From Sphingobium sp. WTD-1 (GTDB lineage: Bacteria > Pseudomonadota > Alphaproteobacteria > Sphingomonadales > Sphingomonadaceae): 64,000 nt of DNA. The notes under the pieces were generated by a model that did not search any database, had not been told where the DNA came from, and saw only the letters and a program-made list of their open reading frames with translations. The first letter of the stretch is position 1, and each line of letters begins with the position of its first letter. The stretch covers positions 385,986 through 449,985 of the forward strand of contig NZ_CP119128.1 in the NCBI RefSeq assembly GCF_030128825.1, given 5' to 3'. Shown here one piece after another: positions 1 through 9,467 of this stretch. Position numbers and translations under genes: made by a program.

Positions 1-1310
1 ACAAGCCCGGCAAGTCGCCCTTCATGGATATGCAGCTCGTGCCGCGATACGCGGACGGAGGAAGCGCCGGCGCGGCCCCCACGGTCGCCGTCGATCCCGC
101 CGCGCGGCAGAGCCTGGGATTGCGGGTCGTCGCGGCGAAGATGGGCAGCCTTGCCTCGGCCCTCGAGGTCACCGGCACGATCGACTTCAACCAGCGCGAC
201 GTCGCCGTCATCCAGGCGCGTTCGGGCGGGTTCGTGAGCCGCGTCTATGCGCGAGCGCCCGGGGACGTGGTCCGCGCCGGCGCGCCGATCGCGGACCTGC
301 TCCTGCCCGAATGGGGCGGCGCGCAGACCGAATATCTGAGCGTCAGGCGGCTCGGCAAGCCCGACCTCACCGCGGCCGCGCGCCAGCGACTGCGGCTGAT
401 GGGCATGTCCGACGGCCTCATCGCCAGCGTCGAGCGGAGCGGACGCCCGAACGGCGTGGTGACGATCACGACGCCGATCTCGGGCACGATCCAGACGCTC
501 GACGCCCGTGCCGGCGTGACGCTCGCCATGGGCCAGACGCTCGCCCAGGTAAGCGGGCTCGGCACCGTCTGGCTCAATGCCGCGGTGCCCGAAGCGCGCG
601 CGGGCGATGTCCGGGTCGGCCAGAATGCCAGCACCACGCTGGCGGGCTTCCCCGGCGAGCGCTTCGCCGGCCGGGTGATCGCGATCCTGCCGACCACGCA
701 GGCCGACAGCCGCACGCTCACCGTGCGGATCGAGCTGCCCAACCGGGACGGCCGGTTGCGGCCGGGCATGTTCGCCAGCGTCGCGCTTGGCGGCGATGCC
801 AAGCCGGCGCTGCTGGTGCCGAGCGAAGCGGTGATCCGCACGGGCAGGCGCACGCTCGTCATGCTGGCCGCAGGCGACGGGCGCTATCATCCCGCCGAGG
901 TCCGCATCGGCCGCGAGGCAGGCGGCGAGACCGAGATCCTTGCCGGCCTGTCGCCCGGCGAGAACGTCGTCGTCTCGGGGCAGTTCCTGATCGATTCCGA
1001 GGCGAGCCTGTCGGGAATCGAGGCGCGGCCGATCGGCGGCGGTGCGGCATCGGCGACCATCGCCGCGCCGGCGTCGAAAGCCACGCTGTACGAGACGACG
1101 GGCAAGATCGAGCGGATCACGGCCAATTCGGTGACGCTCAGCCACGAGCCCGTTCCCGCGCTCGACTGGCCGGCGATGACGATGACCTTCGCGCTCGCCA
1201 ATCCGGGCATCGCGCGCGGCTTCAAGGCGGGTGACCGGGTCCGGTTCGGGTTCGACCGGCCCCCGGCGGGACCGACGCTGCGGCATATGGCGAAGGTGGC
1301 GGGCCAGTGA
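1..1310 (+). CDS. cusB: CusB-type RND periplasmic adaptor with C-terminal CusF domain (5' end outside window)
   Basis: This is the membrane-fusion subunit of a Cu(I)/Ag(I) efflux pump. It would link the inner-membrane CusA pump to an outer-membrane channel and accept metal in the periplasm. The frame is open from base 3, so the true start lies upstream. The visible N-terminus ([14 protein letters not shown]) is the end of the heavy-metal-binding domain that precedes many CusB adaptors. A barrel-sandwich/lipoyl region and beta-barrel follow. The last 75 or so residues form a CusF-like domain with W382, M385 and M387 (counted from the ATG at 24) in the Trp-x-x-Met-x-Met copper site. Its stop overlaps the GTG of cusA. 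An adaptor carrying its own metallochaperone domain departs from E. coli, where CusF is separate. Confidence 0.93.
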   Translation, partial: KPGKSPFMDMQLVPRYADGGSAGAAPTVAVDPAARQSLGLRVVAAKMGSLASALEVTGTIDFNQRDVAVIQARSGGFVSRVYARAPGDVVRAGAPIADLLLPEWGGAQTEYLSVRRLGKPDLTAAARQRLRLMGMSDGLIASVERSGRPNGVVTITTPISGTIQTLDARAGVTLAMGQTLAQVSGLGTVWLNAAVPEARAGDVRVGQNASTTLAGFPGERFAGRVIAILPTTQADSRTLTVRIELPNRDGRLRPGMFASVALGGDAKPALLVPSEAVIRTGRRTLVMLAAGDGRYHPAEVRIGREAGGETEILAGLSPGENVVVSGQFLIDSEASLSGIEARPIGGGAASATIAAPASKATLYETTGKIERITANSVTLSHEPVPALDWPAMTMTFALANPGIARGFKAGDRVRFGFDRPPAGPTLRHMAKVAGQ

Positions 1311-4300
1311 TCGCCCATCTCATCCGCTGGTCGGTGAGGAACCGCTTCTTCGTCGTGCTCGGCATGCTCGCGCTGGTCGGCGCGGGCCTGTGGGCGGTGC
1401 GCTCGACCCCGATCGACGCGCTGCCCGATCTTTCCGACGTGCAGGTCGTGATCCGCACTTCCTATCCGGGTCAGGCGCCGCAGATCGTCGAGAACCAGAT
1501 CACCTATCCGCTCACCACCACCATGCTGTCGGTGCCCGGCGCCAAGACGGTGCGCGGCTATAGCTTCTTCGGCGACAGCTTCGTCTATGTGATCTTCGAG
1601 GACGGCACCGATCTCTACTGGGCGCGCAGCCGCGTGCTCGAATATCTCAACCAGGTCCAGGGTCGGTTGCCGGCCAGCGCCCGCAGCGCGCTCGGGCCGG
1701 ACGCGACCGGGGTCGGCTGGGTCTATGAATATGCGCTGGTCGACCGCACCGGCCGGCACGATCTCTCGCAGCTTCGCGGGTTGCAGGACTGGTTCCTGCG
1801 CTACGAGCTGAAGACCGTGACCGGCGTGGCCGAAGTCGCCAGCATCGGCGGCATGGTCAAGCAGTACCAGGTGCTGCTCGATCCGGTGAAGCTCGCGGCC
1901 TACGGCGTAACCCACGCCCAGGCAGTGCAGGCGATCAGCCAAGCCAATCAGGAAGCCGGCGGCTCGGTGCTGGAAATGGCCGAGGCCGAATATATGGTCC
2001 GCGCCTCGGGCTATCTGAAAACGCTCGACGATTTCCGGGCAATCCCGCTCAAGACTGCGGCGGGCGGCGTGCCCGTCCGGCTCGGCGATGTCGCCACGAT
2101 CCAGGTCGGCCCCGAGATGCGGCGCGGCATCGCCGAACTGAACGGCGAAGGCGAGGTCGCCGGCGGCGTCGTTATTCTTCGGTCAGGCAAGAACGCCCGT
2201 GAGACCATCGCGGCGGTCAAGGACAAGCTCGCCGATCTCAGGAAAAGCCTGCCGCCGGGCGTCGAGGTGGTCACGGTCTATGACCGCTCGCAGCTGATCG
2301 ATCGCGCGGTCGAGAACCTCACCCGCAAGCTGGTCGAGGAGTTCATCGTCGTCGCATTGGTCTGCGCCCTGTTCCTCTGGCACGTCCGCTCGGCGCTGGT
2401 CGCGATCCTGACCTTGCCGCTCGGTGTGCTGGCCGCGTTCGTCGTAATGCGGTTCCAGGGGGTGAACGCCAACATCATGTCGCTGGGCGGCATCGCCATC
2501 GCCATCGGCGCGATGGTGGATGCGGCGGTCGTCATGATCGAGAACGCCCACAAGAGGATCGAACGCTGGGAGCAGGATCACCCGGACAGACATCTCGATG
2601 GCGAGATGCGCTGGATCGTCGTCACCGAGGCGGCGGCCGAGGTCGGGCCGGCGCTGTTCTTCAGCCTGCTGATCATCACGCTGTCGTTCATTCCGGTCTT
2701 CACCCTGGAGGCGCAGGAAGGCCGGCTGTTCGCGCCGCTCGCCTTCACCAAGACCTATGCGATGGGCGCGGCCGCGATCCTGTCGGTGACCCTGGTGCCG
2801 ATCCTGATGGGCTGGCTGATCCGGGGCCGCATTCCGGCCGAGCAGGCCAATCCGGTCAATCGCTGGCTCACCAATATCTACCGGCCCGCGATCGACTGGA
2901 CGATGAAGCGGCCCAAGGCAGTGCTGCTGATCGCGGCTCTGGTGTTCGCCACCACGGCCTGGCCGCTCAGCCGGCTCGGCGGCGAGTTCATGCCCAATCT
3001 CGACGAGGGCGACCTGCTCTACATGCCCTCGGCGCTGCCGGGCCTCTCGGCCGCCAAGGCGAGTGAGCTGCTCCAGCAGACCGACCGCCTGATCAAGACC
3101 GTGCCCGAAGTCGAAAGCGTGTTCGGCAAGGCCGGCCGCGCCGAGACCGCGACCGATCCCGCGCCGCTCGAAATGTTCGAGACGACGATCCAATTCAAGC
3201 CCCGCGACCAGTGGCGGTCGGGCATGACGCCCGAACGCCTTGTCGACGAGCTCGATCGCCGGGTGAAGCTTCCGGGTCTCGCCAATATCTGGGTGCCGCC
3301 GATCCGCAACCGCATCGACATGCTCGCGACGGGCATCAAGAGCCCGATCGGGGTCAAGGTGTCGGGCAGTGACCTCGCCGAGCTCGACCGCATCGCGCAT
3401 GATGTCGAGACCGTGGCCAGGAGCGTGCCCGGCGTCAGCTCGGCGCTCGCCGAGCGGCTGACCGGCGGACGCTATGTCGATGTCGACATAGACCGCGCCG
3501 CCGCCGCGCGGTTCGGGCTCAACATCGCCGACGTCCAGGCCATCGTCTCCGGCGCGATCGGCGGCGAGACGATCGGCGAGACGGTCGAGGGCCTCGCCCG
3601 CTATCCGATCAGCGTGCGCTATCCGCGCGAATTGCGCGACAGCCTCGAAAGGCTGCGGGCGCTACCGATCCTGACGCCCGCGGGCCAGCAGATCACCTTG
3701 GGCACCGTGGCAAACGTCTCGATCGCCGAGGGACCGCCGATGCTCAAGACCGAGAATGCCCGGCCTTCGACCTGGGTCTACGTCGATGTGCGCGGGCGCG
3801 ATCTTGCCTCGGTGGTCGGCGATCTGCAGCGTGCGGTGGCGAAACAGGTCAGGCTCTCGCCTGGGGTCAGCATCGCTTACTCTGGCCAGTTCGAATATCT
3901 CGAGCGCGCGGTCGACCGCTTGAAGCTGGTCGTGCCCGCGACGCTGCTGATCATCTTCGTGCTGCTCTACCTCATCTTCGGCCGCTTCGACGAGGCGGCG
4001 CTGATCATGGGGACGCTGCCGTTTGCGCTGACCGGCGGCATCTGGACGCTTTATCTGCTGGGGTTCAACCAGTCGATCGCCACCGGGGTCGGGTTCATCG
4101 CGCTCGCCGGCGTCTCCGCCGAGTTCGGGGTGGTGATGCTGATCTATCTCAAGAACGCGCTGGCCGAGCGCGGCGCACATCCGGACGCTGCCGAGGTCGA
4201 GGCCGCCGTGCGCGAAGGCGCGCTGCTGCGCGTCCGTCCCAAGGCGATGACGGTGGCGGTGATCCTGGCCGGCCTGCTGCCGATCCTGCTGGGATCAGGC

Positions 4301-4450
4301 GCGGGTTCGGAGGTCATGAGCCGGATTGCCGCGCCGATGATCGGCGGCATGCTGACCGCGCCCTTGCTCTCAATGTTCGTCCTGCCCGCCGCCTACCTGC
4401 TGTTGCGCCGGCCCAAGACCGATCCCATCCCTCAACCCGTTTCATCATGA
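1307..4450 (+). CDS. cusA: Cu(I)/Ag(I) efflux RND permease
   Basis: This inner-membrane, proton-driven heavy-metal RND pump is 1047 residues long, the full CusA length. The three methionines that carry Cu(I) in E. coli CusA fall at exactly the same numbers here: M573 ([10 protein letters not shown]), M623 (APLEMFETT) and M672 ([11 protein letters not shown]). The TM4 proton-relay aspartate is D405 in [15 protein letters not shown]. This makes copper/silver much likelier than Zn/Co. Translation starts at a GTG overlapping the cusB stop by 4 nt, and the gene ends in an ATGA overlap with a reading frame that leads into the CusF-like gene. All three genes therefore look co-transcribed and coupled. 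Confidence 0.96.
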   Translation: MIAHLIRWSVRNRFFVVLGMLALVGAGLWAVRSTPIDALPDLSDVQVVIRTSYPGQAPQIVENQITYPLTTTMLSVPGAKTVRGYSFFGDSFVYVIFEDGTDLYWARSRVLEYLNQVQGRLPASARSALGPDATGVGWVYEYALVDRTGRHDLSQLRGLQDWFLRYELKTVTGVAEVASIGGMVKQYQVLLDPVKLAAYGVTHAQAVQAISQANQEAGGSVLEMAEAEYMVRASGYLKTLDDFRAIPLKTAAGGVPVRLGDVATIQVGPEMRRGIAELNGEGEVAGGVVILRSGKNARETIAAVKDKLADLRKSLPPGVEVVTVYDRSQLIDRAVENLTRKLVEEFIVVALVCALFLWHVRSALVAILTLPLGVLAAFVVMRFQGVNANIMSLGGIAIAIGAMVDAAVVMIENAHKRIERWEQDHPDRHLDGEMRWIVVTEAAAEVGPALFFSLLIITLSFIPVFTLEAQEGRLFAPLAFTKTYAMGAAAILSVTLVPILMGWLIRGRIPAEQANPVNRWLTNIYRPAIDWTMKRPKAVLLIAALVFATTAWPLSRLGGEFMPNLDEGDLLYMPSALPGLSAAKASELLQQTDRLIKTVPEVESVFGKAGRAETATDPAPLEMFETTIQFKPRDQWRSGMTPERLVDELDRRVKLPGLANIWVPPIRNRIDMLATGIKSPIGVKVSGSDLAELDRIAHDVETVARSVPGVSSALAERLTGGRYVDVDIDRAAAARFGLNIADVQAIVSGAIGGETIGETVEGLARYPISVRYPRELRDSLERLRALPILTPAGQQITLGTVANVSIAEGPPMLKTENARPSTWVYVDVRGRDLASVVGDLQRAVAKQVRLSPGVSIAYSGQFEYLERAVDRLKLVVPATLLIIFVLLYLIFGRFDEAALIMGTLPFALTGGIWTLYLLGFNQSIATGVGFIALAGVSAEFGVVMLIYLKNALAERGAHPDAAEVEAAVREGALLRVRPKAMTVAVILAGLLPILLGSGAGSEVMSRIAAPMIGGMLTAPLLSMFVLPAAYLLLRRPKTDPIPQPVSS

Positions 4451-4461
4451 AGGAGAAGACG

Positions 4462-4851
4462 ATGAACCATGCACGACTGACCATTGCCCTCGGCCTCGCC
4501 GCCCTGACTGCCGCGTGCGGCAAGAAGGCGGAGGCCCCCGTTGCGACTGAGACCAACGAGGCGGCGCCCGCCGCGACCATGAGCGGCGACATGGGCAACA
4601 TGTCGATGGCGCCTGACGCGAACGCCGCGATCAAGGCCAAGGGCCATGGCACCGTCACCGCGATCGACAAGGCGGCAGGCACGATCACGCTCGATCATGG
4701 TCCGATCCCGGAGGCCAAGTGGCCCGCGATGACGATGGCGTTCAAGGCCGCGCCGTCGATCACCGATGCGGTCAAGGTCGGCGACAAGGTCGATTTCGAC
4801 CTCTCGCTCAAGGGCAGCGATGGCGAGGTCACCGCGATCGCAAAGCAGTGA
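4462..4851 (+). CDS. CusF-like copper-binding lipoprotein
   Basis: This small periplasmic Cu(I)/Ag(I) metallochaperone would hand metal to the CusBA pump. An ATG at 4447 overlaps the cusA stop, but the start chosen here is the next ATG because AAGGAG lies six bases before it. The N-terminus (MNHARLTIALGLAALTAACG) is a lipoprotein signal ending in a TAAC lipobox, so the protein is probably membrane-anchored, unlike soluble E. coli CusF. A Met/Asp-rich linker (MSGDMGNMSM) leads to a CusF domain with W87, M90 and M92 in KWPAMTMAF and a His in LDHGPIP. The organism therefore has two CusF domains, one here and one fused to CusB. Confidence 0.88.
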   Translation: MNHARLTIALGLAALTAACGKKAEAPVATETNEAAPAATMSGDMGNMSMAPDANAAIKAKGHGTVTAIDKAAGTITLDHGPIPEAKWPAMTMAFKAAPSITDAVKVGDKVDFDLSLKGSDGEVTAIAKQ

Positions 4852-5099
4852 TCCGCTAAGTTCGACCGGAAAAAGCTGGTTGCGGCGCCGCTCCCGGGCG
4901 GCGACGCCCGTGCCGGCCGTCTGCCTGGCTGTGCGCCCGGTCGACGGTTGCGACCGGCAACGCCCAATGCCAGCGGCGTTTCCCTGCGCGATCACCGACA
5001 ATTTGAGCACGCTTCGCGGATCGCACATTGAACGTGCAAGCCGCCCTTGCTCGCGATAGCCTGAACGGCAAGGAGCCCAGTTTAGATGACCCAGCCAGT

Positions 5100-6395
5100 A
5101 TGACCTTGTTACCCGCGACACATCATGATCTCGTGAGCGAGCTTGTCCGTCGTTGGCGAGACGATCCCGGCGCCACCTATCGCTCCTGGTTTCTGTGGGA
5201 CGAACGGCTGAAAAACTTCCGCTCCATCCGTCGCGGGCTGCAGCAGGTGGTCGCAGAAATCGAAAGTGGGCGGTTCGGCGTCGCCTATCGCGGCTCGTCA
5301 CTGGAAACGGTTGTCCACTCGATCGCCGAACAGCGGCAGATCTTCAAGGGCGCCGACCATGCCTGGCTGTGGAAGCCCAAGCTGCGCATTCCAGACATCT
5401 ACGAAAGCCCGGACAACCAGCGGGCGTTCGGTCGCCTGCTCGACAATTGCTCGTGCTGCGATACCGCCGAGGAGATCATCAGCCACATCCGCAGCATAGA
5501 CGCGCTCAAGATCAAGGGGCTGGGGCCGGCGGCGGCCAACCTGCTCTATTTCCTTCACCCGACGCTGGTGCCGCCCTTCAATACCGCGATCGTCAAGGGC
5601 TACAATGCCGTCACCGGCGCCAAGGTGAAGCTCGGGTCATGGGATCATTTTCTCGCCATGCGCGCCGGCATCCTCGACCTCAACGACCGTTACCGCGAGT
5701 TGCTCTCCAACGATCTCGGCGCGATCGGCGGACTGTTGTTCGACATTGGCTCGGGCCGCTATCCCGCGCCACCGCTGGAGGATGACGCAACGGCGGCCGA
5801 CGACTGGCTCGGCAGATTGGAACATGCCAGAGCGGAGGCAAGCCGGCTCGACAAGACAGCCGCCGCGCAGGGCGAAACCGATCGCACGCACGCCGAAATC
5901 CAGGCCTGGCTGCGCGACCTCGGCCATGCCCTCGGTTACGATGTGTGGATCGCCGCCAATGACCGCGGTCGACTTCACGCTGGCTGCCCGCTTGGACAGG
6001 GATGCCTCGAGCGCCTTCCAGACGCCATTGCGACCTCTCCCGGAGCGGACTCGATCCGCCTCATCGACGTGTTGTGGCTGGCGAAGGGTGGCGACGGCGT
6101 CGCCGCCGCGTTCGAGGTTGAACATTCGACCTCGATCTACTCGGGGATCGTGCGCATGCTCGATCTGGCGCTGTCGGGGAGCGATCTGCACGCTGCCGCC
6201 GGGCTATTCCTGGTCGCACCGAATGCGCGCGAGCAGGACGTTCGCGCGCAACTCCGTCGCCCGGCTTTCAGCCGTATTGCCGATCTCGACTTCGCCTATC
6301 TGCCCTATGGCGAGCTGGAGAGAAACAGGGACGCGATCGCTCGTTTTGGAACGGGATTGAAGGCCATCAAGGCGATCTCAAGCCCCCTTCCCTGA
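5100..6395 (+). CDS. Probable HhH plus PD-(D/E)XK-like nuclease (putative restriction/defence enzyme)
   Basis: I do not recognise a named family. The ATG chosen gives 431 residues; a TTG 72 bp upstream in the same frame is an alternative and neither has a well-placed ribosome binding site. The N-terminal half contains a helix-hairpin-helix (KIKGLGPAAANLLYF, glycines at 140 and 142), the usual sequence-independent DNA-binding element of glycosylase and nuclease folds. The C-terminal half has IDVLWL followed by AAAFEVEHSTS, so D323, E339 and E341 fit a PD-(D/E)XK core with an E-x-E variant. Function as a modification-dependent or type II endonuclease is inference. No methyltransferase is adjacent. 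The stop lies three bases from the left transposon repeat, so the original C-terminus may have been altered. Confidence 0.5.
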   Translation: MTLLPATHHDLVSELVRRWRDDPGATYRSWFLWDERLKNFRSIRRGLQQVVAEIESGRFGVAYRGSSLETVVHSIAEQRQIFKGADHAWLWKPKLRIPDIYESPDNQRAFGRLLDNCSCCDTAEEIISHIRSIDALKIKGLGPAAANLLYFLHPTLVPPFNTAIVKGYNAVTGAKVKLGSWDHFLAMRAGILDLNDRYRELLSNDLGAIGGLLFDIGSGRYPAPPLEDDATAADDWLGRLEHARAEASRLDKTAAAQGETDRTHAEIQAWLRDLGHALGYDVWIAANDRGRLHAGCPLGQGCLERLPDAIATSPGADSIRLIDVLWLAKGGDGVAAAFEVEHSTSIYSGIVRMLDLALSGSDLHAAAGLFLVAPNAREQDVRAQLRRPAFSRIADLDFAYLPYGELERNRDAIARFGTGLKAIKAISSPLP

Positions 6396-6403
6396 AAGGG
6401 GGC
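6382..6403 (+). terminator. Hairpin formed across the transposon junction
   Basis: GCCCCCTT and AAGGGGGC form an 8-bp stem with a 6-base loop that contains the stop codon of the preceding gene. The right arm is supplied by the first bases of the Tn3-family repeat. No U-tract follows, so termination is uncertain. Confidence 0.3.
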
Positions 6404-6435
6404 GTTTGCGGGAGGGGGCGGAATCCTACGCCAAG
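6398..6435 (+). repeat. Left terminal inverted repeat of the Tn3-family transposon
   Basis: This 38-bp repeat begins GGGGGCGTTTGCGGG and ends ACGCCAAG. It matches the right repeat at 37 of 38 positions. The GGGG start and the -ACGCTAAG-type inner end are typical of the Tn3 family. Confidence 0.95.
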
Positions 6436-6461
6436 CTCGCCCAGATAGCCGGCGCGAGATC

Positions 6462-6992
6462 TTACTTGTTGCTGCCTTCTACGGTCGCGCCAGAAAGGCG
6501 ACGGCTCAGTTCTATCCGGCGATGGCTACGCATTTTGAAGGTGTCTGGCCCAACGCGCCGATACTCAATGAAGCCGAGAGAACGCCAAAATCGCTCTGCC
6601 GCTTCATTCGCTTCCAGCACGGCCAACCGAATCTCTGTGGAACCTCTCGCAGCGGCCCAGCTTTCGACCGTCGAGTAAATTGAGCGTCCGACGCCACGAC
6701 CACGCTGTGCGGCATCTACGATCATGAAGCCGAGATACCATGTGCCATCACGCGGATAATCGCGGAGGATGGCCGCGATTGCATATAGGCCGCCAGGCCC
6801 CTTCCATCCCAGGACAGCTTGATTGTGGGCGCTCTTTTCGGGCGGCACATCGGAGAAAAGCTCGCGAGCATCGTCCAGCGTGGGCGCGGCCCCGTCCTGC
6901 AACAGGAAATAGTCGCTGCAACGGTTGTACAGGTCTGCAACGTCTGCGGCGTCCGCTTGGGTAAGTTTGATCGGGGCTCCCGTCATCATCAT
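6462..6992 (-). CDS. GNAT-family N-acetyltransferase (transposon passenger)
   Basis: This 176-residue acetyl-CoA-dependent acyltransferase of unknown substrate carries the GNAT motif A loop QRGRGVGRSIY, which binds the coenzyme A pyrophosphate. It also has the usual late motif AAERFWRSLGF. Its ATG overlaps the tnpR stop (ATGA), so it is translated after the resolvase and travels with the Tn3-family core rather than with the integron. It does not resemble the aminoglycoside AAC(6')-Ib or AAC(3) enzymes closely enough to call a resistance function. Confidence 0.85.
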   Translation of the reverse strand: MMMTGAPIKLTQADAADVADLYNRCSDYFLLQDGAAPTLDDARELFSDVPPEKSAHNQAVLGWKGPGGLYAIAAILRDYPRDGTWYLGFMIVDAAQRGRGVGRSIYSTVESWAAARGSTEIRLAVLEANEAAERFWRSLGFIEYRRVGPDTFKMRSHRRIELSRRLSGATVEGSNK

Positions 6993-7609
6993 CGCGTTTT
7001 GGCAGCAAGCACGCGCTGACCGTAATCCCGGAGTTCCCCGTTGGGACCGACATAGCGGTAGAGAGTGACGCGCTCGATCCCGAGTTCCTTGCAGAGGTCG
7101 GAAACGGACGTGTCGCGTTGGGCCATAGCAGCCTGAGCGAGCCGCACCTGGGCCTTGGAGAGGGCGAACTTGCGGCCACCCTTGCGTCCCCGCGCGCGGG
7201 CAGCGGCCAGGCCAGCCATGGTGCGCTCGCGGATCATATCCCGCTCAAACTCCGCCAGTGTGGCAAAAATGCCGAACACCATCCGGCCCGATGGCGTCGT
7301 GGTGTCGATCTGCGCGCCCTTGCCGGTGAGCACCCGCAGACCGATACCGCGATCCGACAGATTCTGCACCGTGCTGACCAGGTGGGTGAGCGTTCGGCCG
7401 AGCCGGTCGAGCTTCCAAACGATGAGGACATCGCCGTCGCGCAACGATTTCAGGCAGGCGGCAAGACCGGGGCGATCATCACGGCTACCGGATGCACGAT
7501 CATCATAGATATTGCCTGGCTCGACACCGGCAGCGCGAAGGGCATCGTGCTGCAGGTCGAGCGACTGCGAGCCGTCGGCTTTGGACACGCGGGCGTAGCC
7601 GATCAGCAT
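6989..7609 (-). CDS. tnpR: TnpR serine resolvase of the Tn3-family transposon
   Basis: This 206-residue small serine recombinase resolves transposition cointegrates at res. The catalytic serine lies in the N-terminal YARVSKADGSQS block. The resolvase signatures VWKLDRLGR and EFERDMIRERT follow, and a C-terminal helix-turn-helix (VSDLCKELGIERVTLYRYV) closes the protein. It reads away from tnpA, with res between them, and is directly followed by the overlapping GNAT gene. The Tn402-like insertion lies 35 bp upstream of its start and so cuts the res/promoter region. Its expression and resolution activity may be impaired or driven from inside the insertion. Confidence 0.93.
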   Translation of the reverse strand: MLIGYARVSKADGSQSLDLQHDALRAAGVEPGNIYDDRASGSRDDRPGLAACLKSLRDGDVLIVWKLDRLGRTLTHLVSTVQNLSDRGIGLRVLTGKGAQIDTTTPSGRMVFGIFATLAEFERDMIRERTMAGLAAARARGRKGGRKFALSKAQVRLAQAAMAQRDTSVSDLCKELGIERVTLYRYVGPNGELRDYGQRVLAAKTR

Positions 7610-7644
7610 GGATCACAAACGAAGGTTTGAGGCGGTGACGAACA
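7610..7644. promoter_or_regulatory. Left half of the split res/promoter region
   Basis: This is the tnpR-proximal part of the res region, cut by the Tn402-like insertion. It ends in one copy of the GAACA duplication (7640-7644). The remainder lies beyond the insertion, before tnpA. Confidence 0.75.
7640..7644. repeat. Target-site duplication GAACA (left copy)
   Basis: This five-base direct repeat is identical to 17534-17538 on the other side of the Tn402-like element. Five-base duplications are normal for Tn5053/Tn402 transposition, so the insertion happened by transposition and both ends are original. Confidence 0.95.
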
Positions 7645-7669
7645 TGTCATTTTCAGAAGACGACTGCAC
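7645..7669 (+). repeat. IRt, tni-side terminal repeat of the Tn402-like element
   Basis: This 25-bp end runs from TGTCATTTTC to CGACTGCAC and matches the integron-side end except at a few positions. Confidence 0.95.
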
Positions 7670-7740
7670 CAGTTGATTGGGCGTAATGGCTGTTGTGCAG
7701 CCAGCTCCTGACAGTTCAATATCAGAAGTGATCTGCACCA
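7653..7740. repeat. 19-bp TniA-binding repeats inside IRt
   Basis: TCAGAAGACGACTGCACCA (7653-7671) recurs as TCAGAAGTGATCTGCACCA (7722-7740). A third, inverted copy lies at about 7693-7711. The opposite end has two such repeats (TCAGAAG...CTGCACT) at about 17487-17527. Arrays of this kind are the known transposase-binding sites of Tn5053/Tn402 elements. Confidence 0.8.
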
Positions 7741-7785
7741 ATCTCGACTATGCTCAATACTCGTGTGCACCAAAGCGAGGTGAGC

Positions 7786-9465
7786 ATGGCGACGGACACC
7801 CCACGGATTCCAGAACAAGGCGTGGCCACTCTGCCTGATGAGGCTTGGGAGCGTGCGCGCCGTCGTGCGGAGATCATCAGTCCGTTGGCGCAGTCGGAGA
7901 CGGTCGGGCACGAAGCGGCCGATATGGCGGCTCAGGCGCTGGGCTTGTCTCGGCGCCAGGTATACGTTCTGATCCGGCGTGCCCGGCAAGGCAGCGGCCT
8001 CGTGACGGATCTGGTGCCCGGCCAGTCCGGTGGAGGTAAAGGTAAGGGGCGCTTGCCGGAACCGGTCGAGCGCGTCATCCACGAGCTACTGCAAAAGCGG
8101 TTCCTGACCAAGCAGAAGCGCAGCCTAGCGGCCTTTCACCGCGAAGTCACTCAGGTGTGCAAGGCTCAAAAACTGCGAGTGCCGGCGCGCAATACCGTGG
8201 CCTTACGGATCGCTAGCCTTGACCCGCGCAAGGTCATCCGCCGGCGGGAAGGCCAGGATGCCGCTCGTGACCTACAAGGTGTGGGCGGCGAGCCTCCTGC
8301 CGTGACCGCGCCGCTGGAGCAGGTGCAGATAGACCATACGGTCATCGACCTGATCGTGGTCGATGACCGCGACCGGCAACCTATTGGCCGCCCGTACCTG
8401 ACCCTCGCCATCGACGTGTTCACCCGCTGCGTGCTCGGCATGGTCGTCACGCTGGAAGCGCCGTCTGCCGTTTCGGTTGGCCTGTGCCTCGTGCATGTCG
8501 CCTGCGACAAGCGCCCTTGGCTGGAAGGACTGAACGTGGAAATGGATTGGCAGATGAGCGGCAAGCCCTTGCTGCTCTACCTAGACAACGCGGCCGAGTT
8601 CAAGAGCGAGGCCCTGCGCCGGGGTTGCGAGCAGCATGGCATCCGGCTGGACTATCGCCCGCTGGGACAGCCGCACTATGGCGGCATCGTGGAACGGATC
8701 ATCGGCACGGCGATGCAGATGATTCACGACGAACTGCCGGGAACGACCTTCTCCAACCCTGACCAGCGCGGCGACTACGATTCCGAAAACAAGGCCGCCC
8801 TGACGCTGCGCGAGCTAGAGCGCTGGCTCACATTGGCGGTCGGCACCTACCACGGTTCGGTGCACAACGGCCTGCTCCAACCGCCGGCCGCGCGCTGGGC
8901 CGAGGCCGTGGCGCGTGTCGGCGTACCGGCCGTCGTCACACGCGCTACTTCGTTCCTGGTCGATTTTCTGCCGATCCTCCGGCGCACGCTGACCCGCACC
9001 GGCTTTGTCATCGACCACATCCACTACTACGCCGATGCGCTCAAGCCGTGGATTGCGCGGCGTGAACGCTGGCCGTCCTTTCTGATCCGGCGCGATCCGC
9101 GCGACATCAGCCGTATCTGGGTCCTGGAACCGGAGGGACAGCATTACCTGGAAATTCCCTACCGTACCTTGTCGCATCCGGCTGTCACCCTCTGGGAACA
9201 ACGGCAGGCGCTGGCGAAACTGCGGCAGCAAGGGCGCGAACAGGTGGATGAGTCGGCGCTGTTCCGCATGATCGGCCAGATGCGTGAGATTGTGACCAGC
9301 GCGCAGAAGGCCACACGCAAGGCGCGGCGTGACGCGGATCGCCGCCAGCACCTCAAGACATCAGCTCGGCCGGACAAGCCCGTTCCGCCGGATACGGATA
9401 TTGCCGACCCGCAGGCAGACAACTTGCCACCCGCCAAACCGTTCGACCAGATTGAGGAGTGGTAG
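7786..9465 (+). CDS. tniA: TniA DDE transposase of the Tn402-like element
   Basis: This retroviral-integrase-type transposase cuts and joins the TGT/ACA ends together with TniB and TniQ. The ATG chosen follows GAGGTGAGC and gives 559 residues, the usual TniA length; an upstream in-frame ATG at 7750 would add 12 residues. The DDE core is visible as QIDHTVIDL, LLLYLDNAAEFKS and GGIVERIIG, followed by a Mu-type C-terminal domain. It is first in the tniA-tniB-tniQ operon, with TniA-binding repeats just upstream. Confidence 0.96.
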   Translation: MATDTPRIPEQGVATLPDEAWERARRRAEIISPLAQSETVGHEAADMAAQALGLSRRQVYVLIRRARQGSGLVTDLVPGQSGGGKGKGRLPEPVERVIHELLQKRFLTKQKRSLAAFHREVTQVCKAQKLRVPARNTVALRIASLDPRKVIRRREGQDAARDLQGVGGEPPAVTAPLEQVQIDHTVIDLIVVDDRDRQPIGRPYLTLAIDVFTRCVLGMVVTLEAPSAVSVGLCLVHVACDKRPWLEGLNVEMDWQMSGKPLLLYLDNAAEFKSEALRRGCEQHGIRLDYRPLGQPHYGGIVERIIGTAMQMIHDELPGTTFSNPDQRGDYDSENKAALTLRELERWLTLAVGTYHGSVHNGLLQPPAARWAEAVARVGVPAVVTRATSFLVDFLPILRRTLTRTGFVIDHIHYYADALKPWIARRERWPSFLIRRDPRDISRIWVLEPEGQHYLEIPYRTLSHPAVTLWEQRQALAKLRQQGREQVDESALFRMIGQMREIVTSAQKATRKARRDADRRQHLKTSARPDKPVPPDTDIADPQADNLPPAKPFDQIEEW

Positions 9466-9467
9466 CC

